This document shows positions 1-9,006 of a stretch of DNA of 64,000 nt, piece by piece. The stretch is from Nitrosomonadales bacterium. Lineage in GTDB: Bacteria; Pseudomonadota; Gammaproteobacteria; Burkholderiales; Gallionellaceae. Numbering within the stretch: position 1 is the first letter of the stretch; every line of letters begins with the position of its first letter. Made by a program: the position numbers and the translations under genes. The notes below the pieces were generated by a model that saw only the letters and a program-made list of their open reading frames with translations, did no database searches and was not told the origin of the DNA. Location of the stretch: the NCBI GenBank assembly GCA_016234685.1, contig JACRAT010000026.1, positions 1-64,000 on the forward strand, given 5' to 3'.

Positions 1-20
1 CATCAGTTGTTTCTTCTATC

Positions 21-32
21 TTTTAAGGAACT
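21..32 (-). promoter_or_regulatory. boxA-like antitermination site
   Basis: On the minus strand this reads AGTTCCTTAAAA, 8 of 12 matches to the bacterial boxA consensus TGCTCTTTAACA. It lies about 55 bases downstream of the proximal of two tandem promoters, which is where NusB/S10-dependent antitermination sites sit in rRNA leaders. The rRNA genes themselves are not in the window, so the assignment depends on context. Confidence 0.45.
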
Positions 33-85
33 CCTCTGCCAAACTCTCGCTTCGCATCCGCTGCCTCAGCAGCGAAGAGGTGCGC

Positions 86-113
86 ATTATAGGGACTAAT
101 AATTTCCTGTCAA
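86..113 (-). promoter_or_regulatory. Proximal promoter (P2) of probable rRNA operon
   Basis: Minus-strand promoter with a perfect -35 TTGACA (rc of 108-113), a 16-base spacer and a perfect -10 TATAAT (rc of 86-91). It is followed by a GC-rich discriminator (GCGCACC), the feature that makes stable-RNA promoters sensitive to ppGpp and initiating nucleotide. The transcript would run left, off the window. Strength, tandem arrangement and a boxA-like site suggest rRNA; a tRNA or ribosomal protein operon is the alternative. Confidence 0.75.
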
Positions 114-242
114 TCGCTATATGCTCACACTGCATTTTCTTACCAACACCACCACAAAAATAGAATCAGTTTATTGATTCCTAAGCGATTTCACCCTCAG
201 ATGCCGCCTCGTTTTTCGCGTTGCTGCGGCGAAGAGGGGCGG

Positions 243-270
243 ATTATATCGACGAAACTTTTTCAGTCAA
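243..270 (-). promoter_or_regulatory. Distal promoter (P1) of probable rRNA operon
   Basis: Minus-strand promoter: -35 TTGACT (rc of 265-270), 16-base spacer, -10 TATAAT (rc of 243-248), discriminator CCGCCCC. Both tandem promoters are followed by a similar initial transcribed sequence (CTCTTCGC then a small GC palindrome), so one may be a duplicate of the other. The 1-332 stretch otherwise has no supported gene. Confidence 0.7.
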
Positions 271-332
271 GCAAATTACTCCACTTTATTTACCGCACCC
301 GCGCAACTCACTGAAAACGTACAATACGAGCC

Positions 333-1364
333 ATGAAAAATCTCAGCCTCCAACTCATACTTGGCATCGAAAGCTCCTGCGACGAGACCGGCATCGCCCT
401 TTACCACCAAGAACGCGGACTGCTGGCGCACGCCTTGCACACCCAAGCCGCCATGCATAACGAATATGGCGGCGTCGTACCTGAGCTCGCATCGCGCGAC
501 CATATTCAGCGCGCACTACCCTTGATTCGCCAAGTCTTGGGACAAGCCCAGTGCGAGATGAACGACATTGATGCCATCGCCTATACGCGCGGCCCGGGGC
601 TTTCCGGCGCGCTGTTGGTAGGTGCCAGCATCGGTTGCGCGCTGGCTTACGCCCTCGACATACCCGCCATCGGCATCCATCATCTGGAAGGCCACCTGCT
701 TTCACCACTCCTTTCCGACCCCGCGCCTGAATTTCCCTTCATCGCCCTACTCGTTTCCGGCGGACACACGCAACTCATGCGCGTCGATGGCGTGGGGCGC
801 TACACTTTACTGGGAGAAACGCTGGACGATGCCGCTGGCGAAGCCTTCGACAAAAGCGCGAAACTACTGGGATTGAGCTATCCGGGCGGGCCGGAGCTCG
901 CCAAGCTAGCTACGCGCGGACAAGCCGAGCGATTCAAGCTGCCGCGCCCGATGCTGCACAGCGGTGACTTGGATTTCAGCTTCAGTGGCCTGAAGACCGC
1001 CGTACTGACACTGACCAAACAACACAGCCTCGACGACCAGACGCGCGCTGACATCGCCCACGCCGCACAAGCCGCCATCGTGGAAGTGCTGGTCAGCAAA
1101 GCGCTTTCCGCACTCAAACAGACTGGCTTGAAGCAACTGGTGATCGCCGGCGGTGTCGGCGCCAATCAACGCTTGCGCAGCCAATTGAATGCCGCCGCCG
1201 AACGTAAAGGGATACGGGTGTTCTACCCCGCGCTGGAATTCTGCACCGACAACGGCGCGATGATCGCCTTTGCTGGCGCACTGCGCTTGCGCCAGCAAGC
1301 CCCGCAAAAGGGCTACGCCTTCGACATCAAACCACGCTGGGACTTGCAGCAGTTCTGCAACTAG
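333..1364 (+). CDS. tsaD: tRNA N6-adenosine threonylcarbamoyltransferase TsaD
   Basis: Cytoplasmic enzyme that transfers the threonylcarbamoyl group from TC-AMP to A37 of ANN-decoding tRNAs, working with TsaB and TsaE. The 343-residue protein has the expected family length. It starts with the ASKHA motif [10 protein letters not shown] and carries the metal-binding HHLEGH signature near residue 110, then LVSGGHTQ and the C-terminal GGVGAN nucleotide motif. It is transcribed away from the presumed rRNA promoters. Its TAG stop overlaps the mpl stop on the other strand: both use the same CTAG tetranucleotide. A -10-like TACAAT lies at 320-325 without a clear -35. Confidence 0.97.
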   Translation: MKNLSLQLILGIESSCDETGIALYHQERGLLAHALHTQAAMHNEYGGVVPELASRDHIQRALPLIRQVLGQAQCEMNDIDAIAYTRGPGLSGALLVGASIGCALAYALDIPAIGIHHLEGHLLSPLLSDPAPEFPFIALLVSGGHTQLMRVDGVGRYTLLGETLDDAAGEAFDKSAKLLGLSYPGGPELAKLATRGQAERFKLPRPMLHSGDLDFSFSGLKTAVLTLTKQHSLDDQTRADIAHAAQAAIVEVLVSKALSALKQTGLKQLVIAGGVGANQRLRSQLNAAAERKGIRVFYPALEFCTDNGAMIAFAGALRLRQQAPQKGYAFDIKPRWDLQQFCN

Positions 1365-2767
1365 GCTCGCAGCCGAGCCAACAACTTGCCGTGGATACCG
1401 CCGAATCCGCCGTTGCTCATTACCAGAATCTGGTCGCCAGCGCGCGCGACGGCAACAATAGCCTCGATCAACTCATTCAGATCGTCCCTCACCACCGCTT
1501 TATCGCCCAAGGGAGATAAAGCGCCGCGCGCATCCCAGCCGAGATTCCCTGCGTAGCAGAACACCAGATCGGCATCCTTCAGACTGCCGGGCAGCGCATT
1601 CTTCATCACCCCCAGCTTCATGGTATTGGAGCGCGGCTCCAGCACGGCGAGGATACGCGCCGCGCCCACCTTGCGACGCAGCCCCGCGACGGTGGTGTCG
1701 ATTGCCGTGGGATGATGGGCGAAGTCGTCATAGACAGTAATGCCGTTGACCGTGCCGCGCACTTCCATACGGCGCTTCACATTCTTGAACTCGGCCAGCG
1801 CCGCCAAACCCTGCGCCACTGGCACGCCGACGTGGCGAGCGGCAGCCAGCGCCGCCAGCGCGTTCATCCGATTGTGCTCACCGAGCAACTCCCAACGCAA
1901 CGAGCCCTGCGGCTTGCCGTCGAAGTAGACGCGATCTTCACTGTCGATCCCCCACCCCAACCCTCCCCCGGCGGAAGAGGGAGTTGAAGCGTGGGCGCCA
2001 AAGGCTTCCACCGGCGTCCAGCAACCGCGCTGGATGACGCGCGCCAGCGACTCCTCTCGCCCATTACTCACGACCAGCCCATTGCCCGGCACGGTACGAA
2101 CGAGGTGATGGAACTGCGTCTCGATGGCGGCGAGGTCGGCGAAGATGTCGGCGTGATCGAACTCAAGATTATTGAGAATGGCGGTGCGCGGACGGTAATG
2201 CACGAACTTGGAACGCTTGTCGAAGAAGGCGGTGTCGTACTCGTCGGCTTCGATGACAAAGAAACATCCATCGAATCCCCCGCCTGCGGATGAAGGTTGG
2301 GGTGAGGGCAAACGTGCCGAAACACCGAAATTCTGCGGCACGCCGCCAATCAGGAACCCCGGATTCAGCCCGGCATACTCCAGCACCCAGGCCAGCATCG
2401 AAGTCGTCGTCGTTTTGCCGTGCGTGCCCGCTACCGCCAGCACCCACTTATCGCGCAGCAAAGTGTCTGCCAGCCACTCCGGGCCGGAGGTGTAAGGCAG
2501 GCCGCGATTGAGTATTTCCTCCATCAACGGATTGCCTCGCGACACCACATTGCCGACCACGAACACGTCTGGATTGAGCGACAACTGATCGACACTAAAA
2601 CCCTCGATCAGCTCGATGCCCTGCTCCTCAAGCTGCGTACTCATCGGCGGATAGACATTGGCGTCGCAGCCCGTGACACGATAGCCCGCCTGTTTCGCCA
2701 GCACCGCGATGCCGCCCATGAAAGTGCCGCAGATGCCGAGGATGTGGATGTGTTTTGTTTGGCTCAT
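1361..2767 (-). CDS. mpl: UDP-N-acetylmuramate:L-Ala-gamma-D-Glu-meso-DAP ligase
   Basis: Murein-recycling ligase that joins recovered tripeptide to UDP-MurNAc in the cytoplasm. It has the Mur ligase fold: an N-terminal Rossmann-like domain ([11 protein letters not shown]), ATP loop [11 protein letters not shown], and the [16 protein letters not shown] segment typical of Mpl as opposed to MurC. I start it at MSQTKHIHI (468 residues), the family-like N terminus, 5 bases after the stop of the upstream gene. The open frame continues upstream, but that stretch is covered by the neighbouring gene. Two short low-complexity stretches (about 1947-1987 and 2273-2310) are translated dispersed repeats and look like in-frame insertions. 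Confidence 0.94.
   Translation of the reverse strand: MSQTKHIHILGICGTFMGGIAVLAKQAGYRVTGCDANVYPPMSTQLEEQGIELIEGFSVDQLSLNPDVFVVGNVVSRGNPLMEEILNRGLPYTSGPEWLADTLLRDKWVLAVAGTHGKTTTTSMLAWVLEYAGLNPGFLIGGVPQNFGVSARLPSPQPSSAGGGFDGCFFVIEADEYDTAFFDKRSKFVHYRPRTAILNNLEFDHADIFADLAAIETQFHHLVRTVPGNGLVVSNGREESLARVIQRGCWTPVEAFGAHASTPSSAGGGLGWGIDSEDRVYFDGKPQGSLRWELLGEHNRMNALAALAAARHVGVPVAQGLAALAEFKNVKRRMEVRGTVNGITVYDDFAHHPTAIDTTVAGLRRKVGAARILAVLEPRSNTMKLGVMKNALPGSLKDADLVFCYAGNLGWDARGALSPLGDKAVVRDDLNELIEAIVAVARAGDQILVMSNGGFGGIHGKLLARLRA
1947..1987. repeat. Dispersed GC-rich repeat inside mpl (copy A)
   Basis: The plus strand reads as a CCCCACCCCAACCCTCCCCC-type run followed by GGCGGAAGAGGGAG. Read by mpl it gives residues [12 protein letters not shown]. 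It resembles the elements at 2273-2310 and 30361-30400 and falls in a linker before the C-terminal domain. Confidence 0.6.
2273..2310. repeat. Dispersed GC-rich repeat inside mpl (copy B)
   Basis: CCCCCGCCTGCGGATG followed by AAGGTTGGGGTGAGGGC. In the mpl frame it encodes [11 protein letters not shown], placed between SARL and [10 protein letters not shown], where I expect only a few residues in Mpl. It shares the GGTTGGGGTGAGGG core with the repeat in murC. Confidence 0.65.
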
Positions 2768-2772
2768 TTGAA

Positions 2773-3117
2773 TCACGCACGAAAGATGAAATACACCGCG
2801 CCCAGCAGGCACAGCGCCGCATACAGATAGTCCAGCTTCAACGGCTGCCCCATGTAGAACACCGCGAACGGAACGAACACCGCCAAGGTGATGACTTCCT
2901 GCAAGATCTTTAACTGCCCCAGATCCAGCTCGCCGTAGCCGATACGATTGGCTGGTACTTGCAACAGATACTCGAACAGCGCGATGCCCCAACTCAGCAA
3001 CGCCGCCACATACCAGGGCGATGAAGCAAAATTCTTCAGATGCCCGTACCAAGCGAACGTCATAAAGACGTTGGAGGCGACGAGCAACAGCGTGGTGAGC
3101 AAAAGCGGATGCGACAT
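2773..3117 (-). CDS. DMT_6/DUF486 family small membrane protein
   Basis: A 114-residue inner-membrane protein with four hydrophobic segments (roughly residues 5-22, 35-52, 68-90, 95-113). It matches the DUF486 (COG3169) family of small DMT-type proteins, recognisable by FAWYGHLK and the ending CLLGAVYFIFRA. The substrate is unknown. It ends 5 bases before mpl and follows the YhcH-like gene by 62 bases, so the genes are probably co-transcribed. Confidence 0.85.
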   Translation of the reverse strand: MSHPLLLTTLLLVASNVFMTFAWYGHLKNFASSPWYVAALLSWGIALFEYLLQVPANRIGYGELDLGQLKILQEVITLAVFVPFAVFYMGQPLKLDYLYAALCLLGAVYFIFRA

Positions 3118-3179
3118 ATCAGGAAAGAAAGGCAGACCGCTGCGGATGGTAAAGGGAATCGACGACGCCCGCCAGCCTG

Positions 3180-3626
3180 TCAGATCGCGATCTTGAAGAT
3201 CACCTTGCGTATCGTGCCACTACCCACCAGCGGCGCGTGCGCATCCTCCGGGAAGAAGATGCAAAAATGCCCCGGCGGCACCGGTACGTATGAGGCCGGG
3301 GCATCGGTGAAGAACTGGATGTCACGCTCCGCACTGAACTCCGCCACCGGGTTGTGGCAATCCGCCAACGGCTTCCACCCCATCGTCTCATCGCCCTCCA
3401 ACACCAACTGAATGTCGATGTAACGCCGATGACACTCCAGCCGCGCCACTTCTTTTGTTTTGGCTGAAACCTGCTCCACGATAGCGATCAGCTCCTCGCC
3501 TTGCAGTGGATAACGACCCGGCGCGAGGGCGTACAGGTCAGTGGCGTGAATGTAGTCGAAAATACGCGGAAAGAGGGGGTGCAACGCGACGTAGCGGGGG
3601 GAAAGAGCGCGCGAGGAGAGAATCAT
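3180..3626 (-). CDS. YhcH/YjgK/YiaL family protein
   Basis: A 148-residue cupin-like protein of the YhcH/YjgK/YiaL (DUF386) family, related to EbgC. Motifs include ECHRRYIDIQLVLEG, with potential metal-binding His, and PGHFCIFFPEDAHAP, with acidic and His ligands. Members are found with sugar-acid and sialic acid catabolism and may act on anomers or as sugar isomerases; the role here is open because no sugar genes lie nearby. The start ATG overlaps the upstream PIN gene stop (ATGA), which points to translational coupling. Confidence 0.85.
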   Translation of the reverse strand: MILSSRALSPRYVALHPLFPRIFDYIHATDLYALAPGRYPLQGEELIAIVEQVSAKTKEVARLECHRRYIDIQLVLEGDETMGWKPLADCHNPVAEFSAERDIQFFTDAPASYVPVPPGHFCIFFPEDAHAPLVGSGTIRKVIFKIAI

Positions 3627-4108
3627 GGAAATTCAAGCTTCCCCTGCAGTGCAGAGGCGGGGAGTGGCAAGTCATCTGTTTTAATGACTTTAAGATTTGC
3701 TCGGAGGCCGTAACGGGAAATATCTCCGTCATCAGAGTAGATTACAGTCGCGTTATGAGAGGCGGCAATCGCAACAATTTGCCAGTCAAACTTGAACTTG
3801 GTTTTCGATACTTGCTTTCGCTCCCCGGTATTTAACGCCTCCTCAAGCAATAATGCGCACTCCATCGCTGCTCTTGAGTCAAATGGGACAATTTGGAACG
3901 GAGATTTTACTGACAGCTTTTGATGAATAGCTTCCCGTGCTTTCCCTGCGCGAATCATCAGTTCTGTTAAAGCAGGAGTAGGTATTAATATCTTGGTTCG
4001 TTTCTTTTGGAGCTCCGCAACCAGAAAATCCAGCCTTTCCCGCCGATCACCCCTTACGCGTGGGTCAAGCAAATCGACCAATATGGATGCATCAAAAGCG
4101 ACAGCCAT
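3623..4108 (-). CDS. PIN-domain ribonuclease-like protein
   Basis: A 161-residue PIN-domain protein. The expected acidic active-site residues are visible: D6 in FDASILVDLLD, E49 in PALTELM, D108 in KFDWQIVAIA and D126/D129 in YSDDGDIS. PIN proteins of this size are often VapC-like toxins cleaving RNA. The gene upstream overlaps it as TAATG, but that partner (243 residues) is much longer than usual VapB antitoxins. The region appears more AT-rich than its neighbours, consistent with transfer. Toxicity is inference. Confidence 0.85.
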   Translation of the reverse strand: MAVAFDASILVDLLDPRVRGDRRERLDFLVAELQKKRTKILIPTPALTELMIRAGKAREAIHQKLSVKSPFQIVPFDSRAAMECALLLEEALNTGERKQVSKTKFKFDWQIVAIAASHNATVIYSDDGDISRYGLRANLKVIKTDDLPLPASALQGKLEFP

Positions 4109-4839
4109 TACTCGCTCCGCAACTTTCTAAGCTCTGCTTGCGGATCATCCATTTCATTCCACAAGTTTCCTTCTAACTGCCGCAATTCGTTTAGGATTTC
4201 CGCCAGAGGACTGTCGTCAAGAACCTCAAAGCTATTAATCTTAAAATCTTCTAACTCCCATTTTCTTTCTGGTGTTCGACACCACTGCCCGTTACCCGAT
4301 ACGCGAACTGGGCGATCAAAGAGGTGTGTGGCTAATTGACGAGCAAGTTCCCGATTGGTCTGGCACTTGTAGACAGCTTTACTTTCGCCCTCAATCCAGA
4401 CGGGTACTGAATCGTCCTTGCCCCCGACTCGAATAACAATACCGTCTAAATCACCCCGCTCGTGAACAATGACCTCATCCACAAGTGGTGTCTTCTTTCC
4501 TGGGAAAATCAGAACACTCGCGCCGCGCTTGATCCTCAGCGTGGCCGACGCATTGTCTACACGCAACATACGATTTACTTCGTAATTTGCTCGCTCTAAT
4601 TCTTGAGGTGCTTCAGGAGTACCCACGAGACGAAGTCGGGCTTCCACTTTGGGGGCAACTTCGTAGTCAACGATGATCTCAGGGATTGCGCTGCCTTTGC
4701 GTACTTTTAGGAAATGCACATGTTCCTTATATCCAAACATTGCCGAGAGTTTCGACAAATACTCGGCGAGCCTCATCATTGGGAGCGTTTCTGGCTTCCA
4801 TGAATCAATGCGAAAGTCATAATGAATCTGCTCACTCAT
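4108..4839 (-). CDS. Unrecognised 243-residue partner of the PIN protein
   Basis: I do not recognise the family. It is soluble, with no signal peptide or membrane segment. The N-terminal third looks alpha/beta (YDFRIDSWKPETLPMMRLAEYL), the middle is strand-rich (ATLRIKRGASVLIF, DGIVIRVGG), and the C terminus is acidic and helical (LAEILNELRQLEGNLWNEMD). Its stop overlaps the PIN start (TAATG), so the two are translated together. It may bind or restrain the nuclease, or target it; both are guesses. Base composition is visibly lower in GC than the surrounding genes. Confidence 0.75.
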   Translation of the reverse strand: MSEQIHYDFRIDSWKPETLPMMRLAEYLSKLSAMFGYKEHVHFLKVRKGSAIPEIIVDYEVAPKVEARLRLVGTPEAPQELERANYEVNRMLRVDNASATLRIKRGASVLIFPGKKTPLVDEVIVHERGDLDGIVIRVGGKDDSVPVWIEGESKAVYKCQTNRELARQLATHLFDRPVRVSGNGQWCRTPERKWELEDFKINSFEVLDDSPLAEILNELRQLEGNLWNEMDDPQAELRKLRSE

Positions 4840-4932
4840 GGCATTGCGGCTGGACGGTTGGAGGTGCTGGAGTTAATTGGAATACGGCTGCATTGTGCAT
4901 GGAGGCTACATGATCCGTCAACATGCAGAACC

Positions 4933-6270
4933 CTAAATGAATCGCGCCACCATCCCCCTAGCCATCTCCCCCTGCAACGGTATCCGCACCCGATGGCCGC
5001 TGCCCGGTGCCACGGTCAAGGTCTCGCCTTCCATGCTTTTCATCTCGGCCAAGTCGATGATGGCATTGCCTGAGGGGTGGATAATCTCCAGTTTGTCTCC
5101 GACGGAGAATCTGTTCTTCACCTCGATCTCGGCCATGCCGTTCGCACAGGCAACGATGTCGCCGACATATTGCTGGCGGAAGCTTTCGGAGTGGCCGCGC
5201 AGGTAGTTCTGCTGCTCGTGGGTGTGATGGCGTTCGTAGAAGCCGTCAGTGTAGCCGCGATTGGCAAGGGCATCGAGCGCACCCAGCAGTTGCAGGTTGA
5301 ACGGGCGACCGGCGACGGCATCGTCGATGGCTTGTCGGTACACCTGCGCGGTGCGCGCCACGTAGTAGATGGACTTGGTGCGGCCTTCGACCTTGAGCGA
5401 GTCGATGCCGATCTTGACCAGTTTCTCGACGTGTTCGACGGCGCGCAGATCCTTGGAATTCATGATGTAAGTGCCGTGCTCGTCTTCCATCACCGGCATC
5501 AGTTCGCCCGGATGGTCCTGACGCGAGATGACGTAGACCTTGTCCGCTTCAGGATGGCGCGGCTGTGAGCCGCAATCGGAGAGCGGGCTTTCTTTCAAGG
5601 CTTTGTCGAAATCAAAGTCGATTTTTTCAATGTGGCCTGTGCCGTCTTCGATGGCGCTATCGACTTTGTAATCCCAGCGGCAGGAGTTGGTGCAAGTGCC
5701 CTGATTCGCGTCGCGGTGGTTGAAGTAGCCGGAGAGCAGACAGCGACCGGAATAGGCGATGCACAGCGCGCCATGCACGAACACTTCCAGTTCCATGTCC
5801 GGGCATTCCTGGCGAATCTCGGCGATCTCGTCCAGCGACAGCTCGCGTGACAAGATGACGCGGGTCAGCCCCAGCGACTTCCAGAACTTCACCGCTGCGT
5901 AGTTGACGGTGTTGGCCTGCACCGACAGATGCACGTCCACCTCTGGCCAGCGTTCGCGCACCAGTGCGATCAGGCCGGGGTCGGCCATGATGAGCGCATC
6001 CGGCTGCATCTCGATGACCGGCTGCATGTCTGCCATGTAGGTCTTCACCTTGGCGTTGTGCGGCATCAGGTTGCTGGCGACATAGAGCTTTTTGCCCAGC
6101 GCGTGCGCCTCTTGTATGCCTTGCGCTAGCTGCTCCAGCTTGAATTCGTTGTTGCGGGCACGCAGCGAGTAGCGCGGCTGACCGGCGTAGACCGCATCCG
6201 CACCAAAGGCGTAAGCGGTGCGCATCTTGTCCAGCGTACCGGCAGGAAGTAAAAGTTCAGGTGTCTTCAT
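4933..6270 (-). CDS. trhP: U32 family protein, tRNA 5-hydroxyuridine synthesis TrhP
   Basis: A 445-residue U32 peptidase-family protein of the YegQ/TrhP type, needed for prephenate-dependent 5-hydroxyuridine formation at tRNA position 34. The N terminus LLLPAGTLDKMRTAYAFGAD and the cysteine signature HGALCIAYSGRCLLSGYF, followed by GTCTNSCRW, are diagnostic; these Cys residues likely hold an Fe-S cluster. The C-terminal U32 accessory domain (VGDKLEIIHPSG) is present. It is separated from metF by a 48-base gap with a small GC hairpin. Confidence 0.92.
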   Translation of the reverse strand: MKTPELLLPAGTLDKMRTAYAFGADAVYAGQPRYSLRARNNEFKLEQLAQGIQEAHALGKKLYVASNLMPHNAKVKTYMADMQPVIEMQPDALIMADPGLIALVRERWPEVDVHLSVQANTVNYAAVKFWKSLGLTRVILSRELSLDEIAEIRQECPDMELEVFVHGALCIAYSGRCLLSGYFNHRDANQGTCTNSCRWDYKVDSAIEDGTGHIEKIDFDFDKALKESPLSDCGSQPRHPEADKVYVISRQDHPGELMPVMEDEHGTYIMNSKDLRAVEHVEKLVKIGIDSLKVEGRTKSIYYVARTAQVYRQAIDDAVAGRPFNLQLLGALDALANRGYTDGFYERHHTHEQQNYLRGHSESFRQQYVGDIVACANGMAEIEVKNRFSVGDKLEIIHPSGNAIIDLAEMKSMEGETLTVAPGSGHRVRIPLQGEMARGMVARFI

Positions 6271-6318
6271 GGTGTACCCCTCCCTACCCCGCCCCGATAA
6301 GGGCGGAGTTGCAGGGAT

Positions 6319-7155
6319 TTATGCGCGATAGCCCAGCCGCTTCAAAATCTCGGCTGATGCTCCAGCTTGGTTCAAGGTGTAGAAATGCAGCCCCGGCACG
6401 CCCGCCTTGAGCAGTTGCTCACACAGTTGCGTGACCACATCGCGCCCAAATGCCTGCACAGAGTCGGTGTCGTCGCCATAACCTTCCAGCGTCTTGCGCA
6501 TCCAGCGCGGGATCTCCGCTCCGCACATCTCGGAGAAGCGCGCCAATTGCGAATACTTCATGATGGGCATGACGCCAGGCACGATGGGCTGGGTCACGCC
6601 GAACTTGCGCACCTGTTCGACGAAGTGGAAGTAGGCGTCCGCGTTGTAGAAGTACTGGGTGATGGCGGCGTTTGCGCCAGCGTGCATCTTGCGCTTGAAG
6701 TTGAGCATGTCATCACGGGCCGATTTGGCCTGCGGATGCACTTCGGGATAAGCGGCGACTTCCAGATGGAAGTGGTCGCCCGTCTCGGCGCGGATGAACG
6801 ACACCAACTCGTTGGCGTACTGGAATTCGCCAGTAGTCGCCATGCCGGAGGGCAAATCGCCACGCAACGCGACGATGCGCTTCACGCCGAGGGCCTTATA
6901 CGTGTGCAGTATCTCGCGGATACCTTCACGAGTGGAGCCGACGCAGGAGAGATGCGGTGCGGCGGCGTAGCCCTGACGCAATATCTGCTCGACCGTAGCC
7001 AGCGTACGGTCACGGGTAGAGCCGCCCGCGCCGAAAGTGACGGAGAAATAGTCTGGTTTGAACATCGCCAGTTGCTGGCAAGTATCGGCCAGCTTGCCCA
7101 GCCCTTCCGGGGTCTGGGGCGGAAAGAATTCAAAACTGATGGGAGTCTTGTTCAT
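6319..7155 (-). CDS. metF: 5,10-methylenetetrahydrofolate reductase
   Basis: FAD enzyme that makes 5-methyl-THF for methionine synthesis. I choose the ATG at 7153-7155 (278 residues) because it has a good Shine-Dalgarno (TGAGGAAATC before ATG) and begins MNKTPISFEFFPP, the usual MetF N terminus with the catalytic Glu in SFEFFPP. FGAGGSTRDRT and the downstream ALRGD motif fit the family. It overlaps the upstream holin-family gene by 4 bases, as the last gene of the metK-ahcY-metF group. Confidence 0.95.
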   Translation of the reverse strand: MNKTPISFEFFPPQTPEGLGKLADTCQQLAMFKPDYFSVTFGAGGSTRDRTLATVEQILRQGYAAAPHLSCVGSTREGIREILHTYKALGVKRIVALRGDLPSGMATTGEFQYANELVSFIRAETGDHFHLEVAAYPEVHPQAKSARDDMLNFKRKMHAGANAAITQYFYNADAYFHFVEQVRKFGVTQPIVPGVMPIMKYSQLARFSEMCGAEIPRWMRKTLEGYGDDTDSVQAFGRDVVTQLCEQLLKAGVPGLHFYTLNQAGASAEILKRLGYRA

Positions 7156-7508
7156 GATTTCCTCACGAGTTGTGCGGCAGCCGAGGTAAGCGCCCACGAA
7201 AAAATACTGTACAGCATGGCTCCCGCCATACCATACCAGAAGCCATCCACGACGAAGCCTTTGAGCACCGAGCCAGTGAACCAGAACAGCAGTCCGTTGA
7301 TCACGAAAATGAACAGACCCAGCGTCAACACGGTGGCAGGCAAAGTCAGAATGACTAACAGCGGACGGATCAGCGCATTGACCAAGCCGAGGAAAAAAGC
7401 CGCGATCATGGCATCGGCGAAGCTATCCAGATGGATACCCGGCACGAAGTTGCCCACCGCCAGCAAGGCCAGTGCGTTCAACATCCAGATCAGCAGCAAT
7501 TGCAGCAT
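7152..7508 (-). CDS. Phage-holin-family (PF04020) membrane protein
   Basis: A 118-residue protein with four hydrophobic segments, of the PF04020 family (called phage holin family in annotations, with no phage link here). The segments GLVNALIRPLLVILTLPAT and LFIFVINGLLFW are typical. It lies between ahcY and metF, a frequent betaproteobacterial arrangement; its biochemical role is unknown. It overlaps the metF start (ATGA). Confidence 0.88.
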   Translation of the reverse strand: MLQLLLIWMLNALALLAVGNFVPGIHLDSFADAMIAAFFLGLVNALIRPLLVILTLPATVLTLGLFIFVINGLLFWFTGSVLKGFVVDGFWYGMAGAMLYSIFSWALTSAAAQLVRKS

Positions 7509-7528
7509 TTCAATCCCTCAAGCCAAAA

Positions 7529-7547
7529 GGGGCGGAAATTCCGCCCC
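7529..7547 (-). terminator. GC hairpin with U-run after ahcY
   Basis: GGGGCGGAA and TTCCGCCCC pair around one central base. On the minus strand the stem is followed by a short T run (TTTTGG). It sits between ahcY and the holin-family gene and probably acts as a partial terminator or mRNA 3'-end hairpin, as metF lies in the same direction downstream. Confidence 0.5.
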
Positions 7548-7573
7548 CTTGGATCATACGCCCGACACTACGA

Positions 7574-8980
7574 TTAGTAGCGGTAGTGCTCGGCCTTGTA
7601 CGGGCCTTCCTTGGGCACGCTGATATAGGCGGCCTGTTGGTCGGTCAGCTCGGTCAATTGCGCATTCAGCTTCTTCAGTTGCAGGCGCGCGACCTTCTCG
7701 TCCAAGTGCTTGGGCAGGGTGTAGACGCCCACTGGATACTTGCCGGAACCCTTCTCGGACTCAGTCCACAGTTCGATCTGAGCGATGGTCTGATTGGCAA
7801 AGGAGGACGACATCACGTAGGACGGGTGACCCGTACCGCAACCCAGATTCACCAAACGACCCTTGGCCAACAGGATGATGCGACGACCCGTCGGGAAGAT
7901 AACGTGATCGACTTGCGGCTTGATCTCTTCCCACTGGTATTGCTCCAGCGAAGCGACGTCGATCTCGTTGTCGAAGTGACCGATGTTGCAGACGATGGAC
8001 TGATCCTTCATCTTGATCATGTGGTCATGGGTGATGACGTGGAAATTGCCGGTGGTGGTGACGAAGATGTCGGCGTGTTCGCAGGCGTAATCCATGGTCA
8101 CCACGCGATAGCCTTCCATCGCGGCTTGCAGCGCACAGATCGGGTCGATCTCAGTGACCCAGACTTGAGCGGACAGCGCACGTAGCGCTTGAGCCGAGCC
8201 CTTACCCACGTCGCCGTAACCGGCAACCACGGCGACCTTGCCCGCGATCATCACGTCGGTAGCGCGCTTGATGCCGTCCACCAGCGATTCGCGGCAACCG
8301 TACAGGTTGTCGAACTTGGACTTGGTGACGGAGTCGTTGACATTGATGCCGGGGAACTTCAGTTCGCCGCGTGCATGCATCTGGTACAGGCGGTGCACGC
8401 CAGTGGTGGTCTCTTCGGTCACGCCCTTGATCTCAGCCAAGCGCTTGGAGTACCAAGTCGGATCTTTGGTCAGCGTGCTCTTGATCGAGGCGAACAAACA
8501 GGTCTCTTCTTCCGAAGTCGGGTTGTTCAGCAACGAAGGATTGGTCTCAGCGCGAGTGCCCAGATGCAGCAACAGGGTCGCATCGCCGCCGTCATCCAGA
8601 ATCATGTTGGAGTAACCACCGTCCGTCCATTCGAAGATGCGATGGGTGTAGTCCCAGTATTCAGCCAGCGTCTCACCTTTGACGGCGAACACTGGTGTGC
8701 CGCCCGCAGCGATCGCCGCAGCAGCGTGGTCTTGCGTGGAGAAGATGTTGCAGGATGCCCAACGCACGTCCGCGCCCAACGCCTTCAGCGTTTCGATCAG
8801 CACGGCGGTCTGGATGGTCATGTGCAGACTGCCTGTGATGCGTGCACCACGCAGCGGTTGCGTAGCGGCGAACTCTTCGCGGATGGCCATCAGGCCGGGC
8901 ATTTCAGTCTCGGCGATTGCGATTTCTTTGCGGCCCCAAGCGGCCAGATTGATGTCAGCGATGACGTAATCTTTGGTCAT
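7574..8980 (-). CDS. ahcY: S-adenosyl-L-homocysteine hydrolase
   Basis: NAD-dependent enzyme that splits SAH into adenosine and homocysteine, closing the methyl cycle. I start at [13 protein letters not shown] (ATG 8978-8980, preceded by GGAG at good distance), giving 468 residues, typical for the proteobacterial form with the insertion domain. NAD-binding [14 protein letters not shown] and the C-terminal [10 protein letters not shown] are present. The open frame extends upstream only through the riboswitch, so the longer form is rejected. Expression is likely induced by SAH through the riboswitch at 9007-9093. Confidence 0.97.
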   Translation of the reverse strand: MTKDYVIADINLAAWGRKEIAIAETEMPGLMAIREEFAATQPLRGARITGSLHMTIQTAVLIETLKALGADVRWASCNIFSTQDHAAAAIAAGGTPVFAVKGETLAEYWDYTHRIFEWTDGGYSNMILDDGGDATLLLHLGTRAETNPSLLNNPTSEEETCLFASIKSTLTKDPTWYSKRLAEIKGVTEETTTGVHRLYQMHARGELKFPGINVNDSVTKSKFDNLYGCRESLVDGIKRATDVMIAGKVAVVAGYGDVGKGSAQALRALSAQVWVTEIDPICALQAAMEGYRVVTMDYACEHADIFVTTTGNFHVITHDHMIKMKDQSIVCNIGHFDNEIDVASLEQYQWEEIKPQVDHVIFPTGRRIILLAKGRLVNLGCGTGHPSYVMSSSFANQTIAQIELWTESEKGSGKYPVGVYTLPKHLDEKVARLQLKKLNAQLTELTDQQAAYISVPKEGPYKAEHYRY

Positions 8981-9006
8981 AACAACTCCATTCACAGAAA
9001 ATAATG

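Noticed and set aside
7152-7508. Prophage evidence from a holin-like gene
   Set aside because: The PF04020 protein is a chromosomal membrane protein in the metK-metF group; no other phage genes are near.
6367-7623. 418-codon plus-strand frame across metF and its upstream gene
   Set aside because: Covers two well-supported genes on the other strand and shows no family features.
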